From Cyanoderma ruficeps (taxonomy: Eukaryota > Chordata > Aves > Passeriformes > Timaliidae), in contig VZDJ01007754.1 in assembly GCA_008694505.1 (NCBI GenBank), positions 48,108,309 to 48,172,308 on the forward strand: a stretch of DNA of 64,000 nucleotides, written 5' to 3'. A program made the translations under genes and the position numbers. Positions 10,801-22,485 of this stretch are shown piece by piece. The stretch's first letter is position 1. Each line of letters begins with the position of its first letter. The notes beneath the pieces were generated by a model. That model had not been told where the DNA came from, searched no databases, and saw nothing but the letters and a program-made list of their open reading frames with translations.

Positions 10801-12785
10801 TTAAGCAAAATGACCTGAATCATTGAGTGGACAACTTTGATTTTTGACATTGAAACTTTTATGGTCTTAGGAGCACAGTGTTTCCTAGATTTAAAGCAAA
10901 AAAAAAAAAAAAGCATTTCTTTGCAACATATGGACACCCACATGGCTCCTCAGCACAGCTGCTTGGAACTGTTAAATCCAACACCAGTTTTTAATGGAGT
11001 AACTGGCAATGGTGGGAGGTTGCTGTCCTGTTCCTGAATCAGCAGGAAAGGGAATGAACTTGACTACTTTTTGAGTGGGATTCATAAAGCTCATGGGAAA
11101 GGAACAATGAGAAAACTCTGACGCCTTCAGACGTGGTGGCTGCTTCTGTTCCACCTCCTCTGTCCCAGCTCTCCCCCAGCCCCGATGGTCACCATGGTTC
11201 CCAGCAGTCCTCGACAACGCTGTGTCTTCCTCTGGCTACTCCTGCTCCCTAGAAATGCACCAGGACATTCCCTAACCTCAAAAATCCAGCCCAGCCCCTT
11301 CCCACACCAACCAACTCCTGCCTTCCCCTCCAGTTCTCACATCCCAGTTCATATTCATCCCTCCCAGTCCCAGTTCCCATCCCAAAAGCATCAAATCCTG
11401 CCTAATCCTCTGTCATTCCAGCTTCCTGATGAGATCTACTGAACTCCTTTGTCATTCCATCCTGTGACCTCCCTGCTCCAGCTTCTGGGACCCTCTGCTT
11501 CCAAGGACAGAGGCACATTTTTTTCCTAAGCAGTTGTGATGTTTTGGGAGCACAGAAAGGGCATGACTCTGCCTTCGGCTTCAGCTCCTGGCCAAAGCAT
11601 TGCTGAATGTAGCAGCAATTAAGGAAAACTATGATTTCCTTAAGCCTTTCGAAGACAGTGTTGGTTTAATTGCTTTAGTGTTTACTATTTGGCTCAGCAA
11701 TGTTGAGTTTTCACGGGAAAAAAAAAATAATTAACTGCTTCACTGAACTCACACAAATGTAAGACTTGTCCTTCTAAACATTTATAACTTGGCCTCTGTA
11801 ACAGATAGAAAAGTCACATCCCAGATGACAAATCTTACATTTCTGCTCAAAATGACAAAGACCCAAAGCAGTCAAACAAAAGGCCACCAGAAATTGTTTT
11901 TAATTTCTTGATGCGCTAACATTTTGCTCAAGCCTCATTTTTGGAAACTACTGGAATGACTTTGCTGAACCCTTCCAAAATAATTCTGCTTGAGGCAAGC
12001 AATCAAAATGACAAATTTCAGCCTGAGCAATTGGATTTTGGCAAGGTTGTGTACAACTGAAAAGGGAGCTTTTAACCAGCAGAGTTCAGCAGCTGTTAAT
12101 TGGCCTTGCCGCCGGTCCAGATTGCAATAAACAAAGTAAGTGCATATAATACCAATGAAGAAATGTAAACTAAATGAAATAAAAGTTATGGATAGCTGGA
12201 AAACCTTTAAAAGGGATCAAAAGCAGAGGGTGAATGTTACTCCGCTGGTGTTTTGAGAATTGCCAATGATTTTTTGAAGATTTAAGCACAGGAAAAAAAA
12301 TGAAAACAGATGAGTCACTTAAAATTATTACATGGAAGAGAAAAATTAATCTGAGTAGTGCTTTACACATTCTATGCTGAGGATTTGTCTCGACTTATCT
12401 CTGCTACTCATTTAAAAATTCTCTAGAAAACATTTTCCCTTGTGTGAATTTAAACCGTGACGGGCACTTTTTAAGGTCTGTCTGGATTTACAGACATGTC
12501 AGATTGTCAATAAAGCTGATCAGAAACAACATCTGAGCTGACACACACGGGTGGCCAACCTCAGATCATCTCTCCAGCCTGTTTTTTCTGATCTAGAGAG
12601 ATCCATTATTCCTCCCCCTGCATCTGAGGATTACAGGGACATGAGCTTACAAACAACTGGAAGAAGGACTAAAGCTTTCATGCATCTGCTGTGCTTCAGA
12701 AAACACGAGCTGGGTTTGGTGCAAGGAAGGACTTAAGTTGGGACTCACATCCCTCACTGCAGAATGCACAAGATACAGCACACCC
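7893..12785. other. Repeat-poor unique sequence, possible regulatory content
   Basis: No CR1 or LTR sequence that I can recognise across this interval. AT-rich blocks with clustered homeodomain- and SOX-like cores occur at about 10560-10650 and 12000-12130 (see findings). Minor items are an 11-bp tandem duplication (GACAAGCATCT twice) at 9838-9862 and short A/T runs. No coding signal. Confidence 0.4.
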
Positions 12786-12918
12786 CACTCCCTGTTCCAC
12801 TAAAACCCACCTAATTGTCTTTACTGCTCAAATTTTAGATCTGAGTATAAGCAGAACAATTCAAACATAACAATTCAAACATTTTTTTTTTCCTTTTTTT
12901 GCTCAGGATACTCAATTA
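12786..12918 (+). repeat. Left arm of a 3.3-kb inverted repeat
   Basis: This segment (CACTCCCTGTTCCACTAAAA ... CTCAATTAT) is closely matched, in reverse complement, by 16001-16122, with roughly one difference per ten bases by eye. Homology ends sharply at the outer edge (12786) and runs inward to the (TTCC)n array. The arm contains an internal duplication of AACAATTCAAACAT. Origin unknown: a dispersed repeat with a TTCC tail, transposon termini or an inverted duplication are all possible. Confidence 0.8.
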
Positions 12919-13030
12919 TTTCCTTCCTTCCTTCCTTCCTTCCTTCCTTCCTTCCTTCCTTCCTTCCTTCCTTCCTTCCTTCCTTCCTTCCTTCCTTCCT
13001 TCCTTCCTTCCTTCCTTCCTTCCTTCCTTC
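12919..13030 (+). repeat. (TTCC)n microsatellite, about 28 units
   Basis: Uninterrupted TTCC tetranucleotide array of about 112 bp ending at a single N (13031). The true length is probably uncertain in the assembly. The open frame through it translates to a serine/proline-rich repeat and is not a gene. Confidence 0.97.
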
Positions 13031-13031
13031 N
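13031..13031. other. Assembly ambiguity/gap
   Basis: A single N sits exactly at the end of the (TTCC)n array. Confidence 0.95.
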
Positions 13032-13620
13032 AGAAAATTTCTGGGCTACACGGCCTTGGAGATGATTCTGGGCTGTGGGAATTAGCTGTGGAGAAAATTA
13101 TGGGCTACATCCTTTGTTGTGTGGTAGAATCAAGCAGAAGGGTGGCAGAGGTGAGATTAATTAAGCCTGAAGAATTGTTTATTCTCCTGGCCTTTGATTT
13201 CAGAACTGAATGCAGGTTATCAGGTGTGGTATCTTTGAGGGAAGATGTGGATTCACCTGTGTGTATTCCAGACATCCAGTTGCATTTTTGTCCCATCCTG
13301 AGGAATGATGGGAGCACATAAAGCCCCATCCTGGCTTTCCCAGGTTCATACAGCACAGGTGAGGATCAGACAACCTCCTTTTCACCTCTCAGGGGACAGA
13401 AACACCAAGGGAATGGCATTGAGACAGAGCTGAGCTGGATTCAAGGCTGTTTGGTGTCCTGAAGCAGCCACCTCTGGGTCTGGCAGCCAGCAGAATAATT
13501 ACCAGCAGAAAATGTGTATTTTAATCTCACCTAATGATTGTATTCATCAAGCAGACGGCTGTATTTGTCACTGGCAGAAATTTCTTGGTGACCTTTCCAA
13601 TGAATGTGTTCACAACAAAA

Positions 13621-13670
13621 CTCTGTGTCTCTGGTGAGAGCTCTGTGTCTCTCGTGTGAGCTCTGCCTCT
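13621..13670 (+). repeat. 20-bp imperfect tandem repeat, about 2.5 copies
   Basis: CTCTGTGTCTCTGGTGAGAG is followed by CTCTGTGTCTCTCGTGTGAG and a third, more diverged CTCTGCCTCTGGC. Confidence 0.8.
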
Positions 13671-13797
13671 GGCAGGCCAAGATGTGGAGAAACTGGGGGG
13701 AAAAAAGCATTCCTGGCTTATTTTAGCCAAGAAGGTAAGAAGACAAATGGAAGATGTGGAGGTTTGGACCTTTTCTGTCAAAGGGTGATGGATGCTG

Positions 13798-13812
13798 TCA
13801 GCAGAGGGCGAG
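13798..13812 (+). promoter_or_regulatory. Candidate CTCF site
   Basis: TCAGCAGAGGGCGAG fits the vertebrate CTCF core (CCASCAGRKGGCRS-type) well, in plus orientation. It faces the minus-oriented candidate at 44258-44272. Motif only; occupancy is not known. Confidence 0.45.
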
Positions 13813-15167
13813 ACATTGGCTTTGCCAATCAATCATTCCCTCCATCAGCACCACTCGGTCTCATCTCAGACAAACTTCTTTGGCTTAAATTCCTTCCTCT
13901 GTCAAATTCAAGAGAAAGAAACAGCTTTTCTAGACCCCAGTGGGAAGAAGTTTGGAGATTAACGACCCATAAACAATGGGGTATATTCCTGTGCCATTTT
14001 CCCAGCGGGACCAGGTGTGGGAGGGTTGGTGGACATTGTCTGCTCTCACTTGCTGGACCTCTTTGAAGCTTTTCCAGAGCTGTGCCAGAGAAAAAGTGTC
14101 ACCATTCGTGTTTAAGTATTTATGGCTTTCACAGGAGGGACCACAGAAATAAAAAGCACAAGACTTAAGTCATGAGATGGAATCCTCTGGAGGTTCCTCA
14201 GCTCAGAACCATTCCATTATGGAAGAACATCAAAAAGGAAATGTAATTTTTGGCACTTCTCCCCCATTCCTCCCCATGCCACGGGCAAACCTTGGAACAA
14301 CACAGTCTAGAAGCTGTTCTCGGATGCAGCAGAGTTAGAAAAGAATTTTAGTCTCTATTCATCATCTTAAGAAGATTACTGCAGCTAACATTAGCATTTT
14401 TGCTATTACATGGTGGACTGGCTGAAGTCCAGACTGAGTTGGAATTAGAATACTTATTTCTTCCCTTTTATTAGTTCTTTTTCTTCTTGCAGTAGAAGAT
14501 GATGGACACAAAAGAAGCCAGTGAAGAAAGCAGCATCAAGGGACACCAGTGCTTTGTAGTTTCTCCCCATGTAACTGTTTATGTGAGCTTTTCATTCCAA
14601 CTCAGTTTGGTTTTAAGGTTCAAACAAAATTAAATATAAGCACATCCACAACTGCCATTATTTTTCAGTGGGTACTATGTGAGACCTCTAAGAAGTTACT
14701 GTTTTCCTCTCCAAACTATAAATATATCCAAATTTACTTGAAACTTGGCATGAAAAGGTTTTATAACTACCATAAATTTGACCCTTGCTTTGAGTCTCCC
14801 GCAACTCTTTGGACATCACAGTAATTTTCTGGGGCTGAAAGTAGTTTCCTGCAGGATTCTGTAGTACTATGGTGCATATTTGGGGCTGAATTTCTTGACT
14901 GAACTTGCAGAGAAAAAACCAACAATTAATCTGAGCTGAGTTAGAGAGCAGCTGCTTCTATTCTGCTGTGTATTTGTGGGGGCTCTGGCCTGGCAGCAAA
15001 AGGCTTAGTTTATTTTTATTTATTTCAATGTAATTGCTGAGATAGGGAGTGATGCAGCCCAGAGCTGCCAGCCTCCTTTGCTGGTGTCAGGGATACCTTT
15101 TGTTGTTGTAAGTGATGCTGTCTGAATGTGACAAAACACTTGATAAGCTTGGCCAAGCGTGCCAGGA

Positions 15168-15195
15168 AACAAAACAAAACAAAACAAAACAAAAA
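15168..15195 (+). repeat. (AAAAC)n simple repeat
   Basis: About five AAAAC units. Confidence 0.9.
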
Positions 15196-15838
15196 GCAAT
15201 GTGGTTTTTCAGTCCAGGCAGTTCAAAACACGCCTGGGTGTTCTGCCCCCACCAGCGAATCGTTTCGGGAGAAAATCTGATCGATTTGGTTAAGAAAAAA
15301 GAAGAAAGTTTTGCTTTTTGCTAATCAGGAGAGAGGGTGCACAGATTGAGGTGAGCACTAGAAAACACTCAGAGCCGTGGTGCACATTGCCAGAGCTCTC
15401 CTGGCAGTGGTTTCTGCGGGTTTTTGCAAGGCCCAAGAGACATTCACTCACAATACTGAAGCTTTTAACCAGTCACTGGCTTGTGTGAGTAGATATTTTC
15501 CTGCCACTGAGACCCCTTGTTACAGGGAACAAGTGAATGTGCCCTTGGGAGTGGGATGGAGCCCGTGGTGCCCTGGGGATGCTCTGGGCTGATTCCAAAC
15601 TCCTGGTCCTTCCTGCCAGGCAGGCCAGGCTGCTATGATGGATCAAGTCAATTATTCCTTACTTTCTTCATAAAACCTGAGGTTTGCCTTTCATCTTTTC
15701 CACAAGTAGGGTCTTCTCTGTCTACCTCTCTTCCTGTCTCCCTCATTTCTTCTATCTCAGCTCTCATTCCTTCTCCTCCCTCAGAGAATTTCGTGTCTCT
15801 CCAGCACAGCCAGGTCAAGTGCTGCTTCTCCCTCCAGC

Positions 15839-15890
15839 TAATTTCCCCTCCTGTTTTCCCTGCCTAATTTCCCCTCCTGTTTTCCCAGGC
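15839..15890 (+). repeat. 26-bp perfect tandem duplication
   Basis: The unit starts TAATTTCCCCTCCTGTTTTC and is present twice (15839-15864 and 15865-15890), apart from the last few bases of the second copy. Confidence 0.85.
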
Positions 15891-15933
15891 AAATTTGCAG
15901 TCTGGGTCATTAGTAAAGAATATTCATCTGCCA

Positions 15934-15976
15934 NNNNNNNNNNNNNNNNNNNNNNNNNNNNNNNNNNNNNNNNNNN
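15934..15976. other. Assembly gap (43 N)
   Basis: A run of N directly before a (GGAA)n array; the gap probably hides more of the same microsatellite. Confidence 0.98.
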
Positions 15977-16000
15977 GGAAGGAAGGAAGGAAGGAAGGAA
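15977..16000 (+). repeat. (GGAA)n microsatellite
   Basis: Six visible GGAA units continuing out of the gap. It is the reverse complement of the (TTCC)n array at 12919-13030 and holds the mirror position in the inverted repeat. Confidence 0.95.
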
Positions 16001-16122
16001 ATAATTGGGTTTCCTGAGCAAAAGAGGAAAAAAAATTAATTGTTTGAATTGTTCTGTTTACATTCAGATCTATAATTTGAGCTGTAAAGACAATCAGGTG
16101 GGTTTTAGTGGAACAGGGAGTG
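16001..16122 (-). repeat. Right arm of the 3.3-kb inverted repeat
   Basis: From ATAATTGGGTTTCCTGAGCA to GTGGAACAGGGAGTG this is the reverse complement of 12786-12918 with scattered substitutions and a short indel. Similarity stops abruptly at 16122, as it does at the outer edge of the left arm. Confidence 0.8.
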
Positions 16123-19100
16123 TAAATTTTAGGTGTCCATCAGTATGAGATCTTTAACTTAGATTAGGAGCTGCAGTGATAGTTACTGTTGGATTAGCAC
16201 ATAATGAATTCCAAAATCCTGCAGTAACGTGTTGTGCTCCTGGCTATTAGCCTGGGTTTTAATTAGTTTCTGCTAATGAATATATTTGTACATGTCCATC
16301 TCTTATTGGCAGCTTTTAAAGGAGTAGTAAATTGGTCACTGTGGAGTGCCAGTGTTTCACTAAAGCCTAAGGAATAATTAATGCTTTCTCCACCTAGAGT
16401 CAACCAGCAGTCTCAGGAGGTTTTAGGTATAAATTAGAATGAAAGATGAGATACTCAAAATACAGTTAGAGAACTCATTCATCAACGGTGATTAAATAAT
16501 GTCACTGTGAGACCCTGGAGAAGTGCTGAGAGCTGATTTCCAGCTCTGGAATACCCACACCGTCTCCCAGGAGCTGCCAGAGCACCCTGCCCTATTTTTT
16601 TTTTTCCACTGTGACTTTCAAAATGCCTTTTCCATATCCGGTGCTACCCAACTTTCTTCTGTTTTTGGAAATTCCTCCTTGGAAAATATGTATTTTTCTC
16701 AGTCTTTCCTATTCATTGTGGGCTGGGGAAAAAAATGAACCAACACTAAGAGTGCTTGGCTAAAGCAAATGCTTCCATCAAATCCAGGATCCTGGCTAAC
16801 AAAATCCTCAAGCCAGAAAATATTTTGTTGTTTTCACATCCATATTTCCACAGAGAAAACAGCTGTGAGAGCTGGCACAAGGTGGTCAGGATAAGTCAAA
16901 TCTGAAAAAGGATGGAGTGGTTTGAGATGGATTTAAGTGAATTGTCCAGGTACAAACCAGACATTTTGAAATACCCTGCTGAGCATCCAACTTAACTCCA
17001 GAGATAGACTAAAAACTCTTATATTTATGATTTATTTTATTACATTATTTTTATTGCTTTGTAATCTTAGTATTACCCATAAATTCCTCAGCCTTGAGAG
17101 AGCCAAGCAAATTAAAAACCCAAATCAAATTAAGATCTATGAACACCAGGCTCTGCAGAGGAGGTCATTCTGATAAACACAAAAAAAATGCCACCAAAAA
17201 ATACATTTTTCTCTGCTGAGAGCAAAAAGAGCTTTAGGCCTCTCAGATGGATGTGCACCCAAAAAACCAGACATGAGGAATTTCACCCCAAACTTATAGA
17301 GAGAGGCACAGGAACCCAAGACATGTGTGGGGCTGACTTTGAGACACCCCTCTCTTCCCTTGGACCAGCAACCTAAGCATTTTATAGAAGGTCCTGAAAC
17401 GCTCTGAGCACAGGGACTGAAGGTGAAGCGTTGTGCTGGTTCCTGTTCCAGCATCTACTTCCTTCCTGCTTGTTGTTCTGGCCACCAGTTCAGCAAAGGA
17501 CCCCATTTTCATCATGTCTGTAACACTCCTGCTGCTCTAAATTCTGGTGCCTGCTTACACAAGGGAGCCTGATAACACCAAATTACAAGCTAATTTTGGA
17601 GCATCGAGCTAAGTGCCTGAAGACAGCTGTGTGCTACAAATTAAAATCTTAAAAACCTTCAGAAAAAAAAAAATATGATTAATCATTTACCGATTGCTAA
17701 CAGAGGAGCTCTTAAGTAGGAAAGTATTTTCATTCCATTTACAAAGCCAAGAAGGAAGAAGAAAGAAGAAAACAAAAGCCTGTGGTGTGAAGTAAAACAG
17801 GTCTGGGTACGGTCATGTGTGTACAGTCAAAAAGAAAAGTGATGTTTCCACAACACTAAATCCTGGTAACCACTGTTGGGCATTGATTGTGCTCCTCTGT
17901 CATTTTTCACTTCCCCTAAATTAAAAAAAACCATGCTGCTCAGCTCTATGCACCTCTTGTAGCCTTTTAATCATCTGTTGTTAGTGTCGGGGAACGAATG
18001 TGGAGAGATGAATCTCCAAGCTGTGCCAGTCAGCCCAGCTCCATGGATTCCCAATGTAAATATTCCAGCTCCCACATCCCATTGACTCCAATCCTGACAC
18101 ACCCCAAACCACCCTGGATGATGCAGGAGCAGATTCATTCCAGAGGTAACTTTATAGCTGTTCCCAAGATTATTGAGGGGCTGGCTTGAGCTGTGTCCTC
18201 CCTTTGGGTCAGCACCAGCAGCAAAGCAGAACTAAAGGCTCCTGCTCCCAAGAAAACACATTTTCCAGGCAGTGCACATTTGTGGAAGCCAGCCAGTTAC
18301 GTGCCAGTCACGGAAAGAAAGCTCCTTCTCCCTGGTGCACAGTGAGGCAGCTCAATGATAATTACAGGCTGATTTCCAGAAGAAATATGGCACTTGTCAA
18401 AGGCATCATTTCAATTCTGTCTTTCCTCGTTAACACTTGATGGGAACTCCAGCATATTTATGACTCATCCAAAAAGCAAAACCCACCAGCATCACCACAG
18501 CTTTATTTTCTTTTGCTTATTTTAATTTTTAATTCCTTTCTAATCACTGACTGTTTTTTTCCCTCAGCTGATTTTCCAGACAGTTCAGAAAGGAGCCGGG
18601 CCACCACCACCTTTCAGGTGTTCAAATGCCCACTTGGATGAGGCACCTCATGATGATTTCCTTGGGCTTCTCCTGATCTCAGTATTGCAGGAATGCTGCA
18701 GTTCTACTGACTTCTACCCCCTGCAAAGGAGCAGACTGTGAGGGACCATATAGAAATATATATAACTCCTATACATGTGTTCGTCTCTGACATTTTTAGA
18801 AATGCAGCCGGATTTTTGGATGCACTCGGCTTGAGAACATCGCATCCGCGCAGGCACACAAGGTTCCCAAGCTGTGTGCAAAACAAAGATCCCATAAATT
18901 AATCAAGTTGTTCTCCTGGCAAGCTGCGAAGAAAGAGGTGGACCGGGGCGAAAATTGTTATTGTTATCTCTATTTTTAAATACTTGGAAGACTCTCAGTT
19001 ACTATGGTGGTGAGGACCATATAAGTACCTCGACAGATCCATTGGTAGCACAAATATTGAGTGTGAAGATTCTCCATGTCAAAGGTACCAGTTAATAGGA

Positions 19101-22100
19101 ATTTTATATTTTGAAGTAATTTCCCATTTTTTAAGTCCTTAAAAAGTAGGTTTAAAAAGCTGAAATGCTTATTCTATGTTTGTGCTGTTTTCTTTTCCTT
19201 GTGGGACTTGTGCATTAAAAAAAAAAAGAAGAAAAGAAATGCAAAACCTTCAAGAAAAAGCTGCATAATTAACATTATACAGTAACGTACTGACAGACAT
19301 CCTTCATGTGGATAGTGCTATGTTCTTTGTGTGGGAAGATGGACTTATTTGGGAGTCAAGAGAGTGGTTATAAATCATACACAAAACGAAAACTTGCGGG
19401 GAATTCCAGAGCCAGGGCACAAGCCAGACTACAAGAGCACTGCTGTTAATTGATGAAACTTTCAACACAATCTTTTTTCCTTTTTTTTTTAAAGATGCTT
19501 CTGCCTAAACTTTTAAACAATGAAAGTTCCTCGTTACCAGATGAGGTGCAGCTGTAACGCACAGTGTCAAAGCCAACTTGACAGATAAAAGAAAAATAAC
19601 AACAATATCTACTCTTCCAGAAGTATTACTTCAGTTTAGATCAGATGCATTGATTAAACTCCCCCAGAGGCTCCTCTCCATGAAACCAGATGGTCACTGC
19701 ACATGGACAGGCACATGTGGGTGTAGGTGAAGTTTCAGTGCAGAAGGTGCCCACATTATCTCATACACACATAAAAATCATCACTTTAGAAGTTTTGTTG
19801 TGATAAACACCAAAAATTGTTGATCAGAGAATTTTAGTGAACGATCCTTCATCACCCTAAATAAATAAGCACACAGCCTCCCTCTGGAGAGGACTCATGC
19901 TTGTCCCTGGCCTGCAGAAATGGAAATGCACCTAGGAGAGAAAATAAAGTTAATGTATAATTCCCTTCTCTTCCTCTCAGCATCCTCCCCAGGGAAGATC
20001 TGTGAACAATTCCAGAGCCTTGTTATTAAAGGCTCAATCTGCCTTTCACTGAGCCCTGCTGGCTGCTGCAGGGATGGGCTCAGTCCCTGGGCACATTCCT
20101 TAATAAAAACACCAGGATGGGCAAAGGGAGAGAACCAGGCCAGGAGAGGACCTGAGACATCTTTGGTTTGGTTCTGGGCAAACTTTACATGCCTCTATCC
20201 CCAGGCAAATGCCTAAACTGCGACTCAGCAGTTTCCTGCAGTGTTTTTGCCATGCCTCGAGATGGGATTCATCTCGAACTGTTCACTTGGGACTTTTTCT
20301 CCTCTCATCTGATCCACCCTCGGCTACAGATCACAGTGTTGAGTTCTCACAGGGTTTTTACACCTCTCCCTGAGTCTGAGTGATCTGTACATGACCGAGC
20401 ACAACTTATGTAACCATGCTGAGGGTTCAGACACTTTTGGATTTAGGCTCTGTGAAGGTGTTATGATATTTGGTGGTTGCAGACACGTCTGGGAATGTTG
20501 CTGAGGCACAGACTTTTTATTTTAAGAGATGTGGGATGAGGTACAACAAATCATTCTCATTTCACTTCCCAAATCCCCACTAGTACTAGACTGGATGAAA
20601 TAGGGCAGAATTTGGCTTTGGATATAGGCTGAAAGCAGAATAAGAGAGACTGCATTACTGGGAGATCTTATCCCTTGAAGCACCACTTAAAAGGGATGAG
20701 AGAATTTTAGAACACCACAGTGAAAAGAGACAACAAGGCAAGCTGATTTCCCTACCAGCTTTCTCAACCTATCACCCAGGAAAACTCAATATTAATTACC
20801 TTCATCCAATACTCTCCATCCTAACTTCTGATTAGTGCCGTGGGGGTGAAATATCAGAGAGCAGCAGTTTGAAAGGGTTGGGTGGCTTTTTTTACACTGA
20901 TTCAGCAGTTGCTTGCAATACTGAAGATTCATCTCTTGCCACACAAGCAATGTTTTGTGGGAAAGAAAATGCACGAGCATTGCAGTGCAGCAGTTCAGGC
21001 TCTGTCCTTTCCTTGGACTAAAATATGTGACCTCTAGGCCCAGGAAGATACAGCAAACCATGTTTCATGAGGTCCTTTGAATATTTATACAAATTACCCT
21101 CATGTGTTCCCCCCCCTCCTCAGAATCGTTTTTTCCACCAGTTAAGTTTATTTGTAGGGCTGTTCCCAAAAACAGCACTTTTTTACGCAGTCATTGGAGA
21201 ATATTAGTGGAAAATTAATTTTGAGTTCTTAAAGAGATATTTATATTAGCCCATACTACAATAATGATCCTGGCCTCTAGCCAGGAATTGAAGCTCTATT
21301 AAGCTAAGCACTCTACATAAATAACTATGAATATTATTATTCACTCTGTCAGATCTGGCAAGATATTTTTTTTTTTATTCCTGAGTGCAGTGAGCAGAAT
21401 TTCCCAAATTTCTTGAATAGAGAGAGTGGGTGAATGGACTGTTGATAACACTGCAAGATGCCTATTCCTACACCAGGAAAGCCTACTAGAGAGAGATCTT
21501 TATTCTTCCACACAGAATTGCTTTGCAGTTATTTACCCTTACCCTTAATGTTTTCTAGAAGCATTCAGACTGAAGTGACTCCATTTTAGATGTAAAATAT
21601 AAGAATTTACTTCATCAACTTTACTGCATCTTCATCTTTCACGTAGAGGCATCTCATGGACAGGATGAAACACAGAATATTTATTCATGTATAATTTTCT
21701 GAATGCCCCAAAGCAGAGTTCATATACTGACAAGTGTTTGGGAATGAGAAGAAACTGAAAATACAACTGACCATCTTGCTGTGATTGGATTAATTCACCA
21801 TGACATCTCAGTTCATGCAAAACCTACTCATTTTCATTTCACTCAGAGCCAGGAAGGCATAGAATTCATCCCGTGAAAACACTTACTTTTTGTAACATAA
21901 ATATTCATGTTACTGAATGATAAACCTCATCTTCCAAGAAAAATTATTAATACCAATTAATAATCACATGCTTTACATACTTTGAGAAGAAAGGGCGAGA
22001 TCTATTAATAGGAAAAAGAGCGATTCTAAATTTGAAGATAGAAATAATTGGTTCTGATGCAATTGTTTCCCTGGCAGTTGTGCTGGGCTATTAAAGAGTA

Positions 22101-22485
22101 GATTGCATGAGAGCAGCTTGCAAATTACACCACAGAAAAAAAAACAACACAGGGCAATGTAAAACAGAACAAGAAGTGACAAGTGTTAACCTACGAAGGA
22201 ACTTTGTGACCTTGCCAAGGTCACAGAGAAGAATCACTTATTCACTAAGAATAATCAGGGGGGGAACATTCTGTTTTCATATTTGCATCTGCAAATATGG
22301 TTGTCCCAACTAATCAAACCAGGTGAGCATAAAGGAAATTACAGCTTCTTATCCCACACTGAGCTGTGTGGGAATCGTAGTGCTGTCTTCCCTTTGGATT
22401 TTCCACCACAGAGAACAGCGTTATGTAACAGGTTTACAAGTTACATTTGCAGTTTCACAAATAAGCATCTCTTGGGTTTCAGGTA
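16123..22485. other. Repeat-poor unique sequence, possible regulatory content
   Basis: No CR1 or LTR sequence that I can recognise. An AT-rich stretch around 16220-16340 and a mixed block at about 18930-19100 (tandem ATTGTT cores, a local CpG cluster in otherwise AT-rich DNA) look like conserved non-coding DNA. A palindromic pair of nuclear-receptor half-sites lies at 22205-22225. No open frame here looks like a gene. Confidence 0.4.
22205..22225. promoter_or_regulatory. Palindromic nuclear-receptor half-site pair
   Basis: TGTGACCTTG, then C, then CAAGGTCACA: a perfect 10-bp-arm palindrome. Each arm contains CAAGGTCA, the extended half-site bound by monomeric receptors of the NR5A/ERR type, arranged as an everted repeat. 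Motif evidence only. Confidence 0.4.

Larger units (their letters stand above)
13032..15933. other. Unique segment enclosed by the inverted arms and gaps
   Basis: This piece lies between two TTCC/GGAA-array gaps. It is mostly unique non-coding sequence. It contains a 20-bp imperfect tandem repeat (13621-13670), a CTCF-like motif (13798-13812), an AAAAC run (15168-15195), and a perfect 26-bp tandem duplication (15839-15890). Because both ends are gaps, its orientation and placement in the assembly deserve confirmation. Confidence 0.5.

Noticed and set aside
12899..13321. 140-codon plus frame with repeated Phe-Leu-Pro-Ser.
   Set aside because: It is the translation of the (TTCC)n microsatellite running through an N.
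12786..16122. Calling the inverted arms terminal repeats of a DNA transposon.
   Set aside because: No target duplication is visible at the outer edges, no transposase-like frame lies inside, and the inner edges are microsatellites and gaps. Left as an unexplained inverted repeat.
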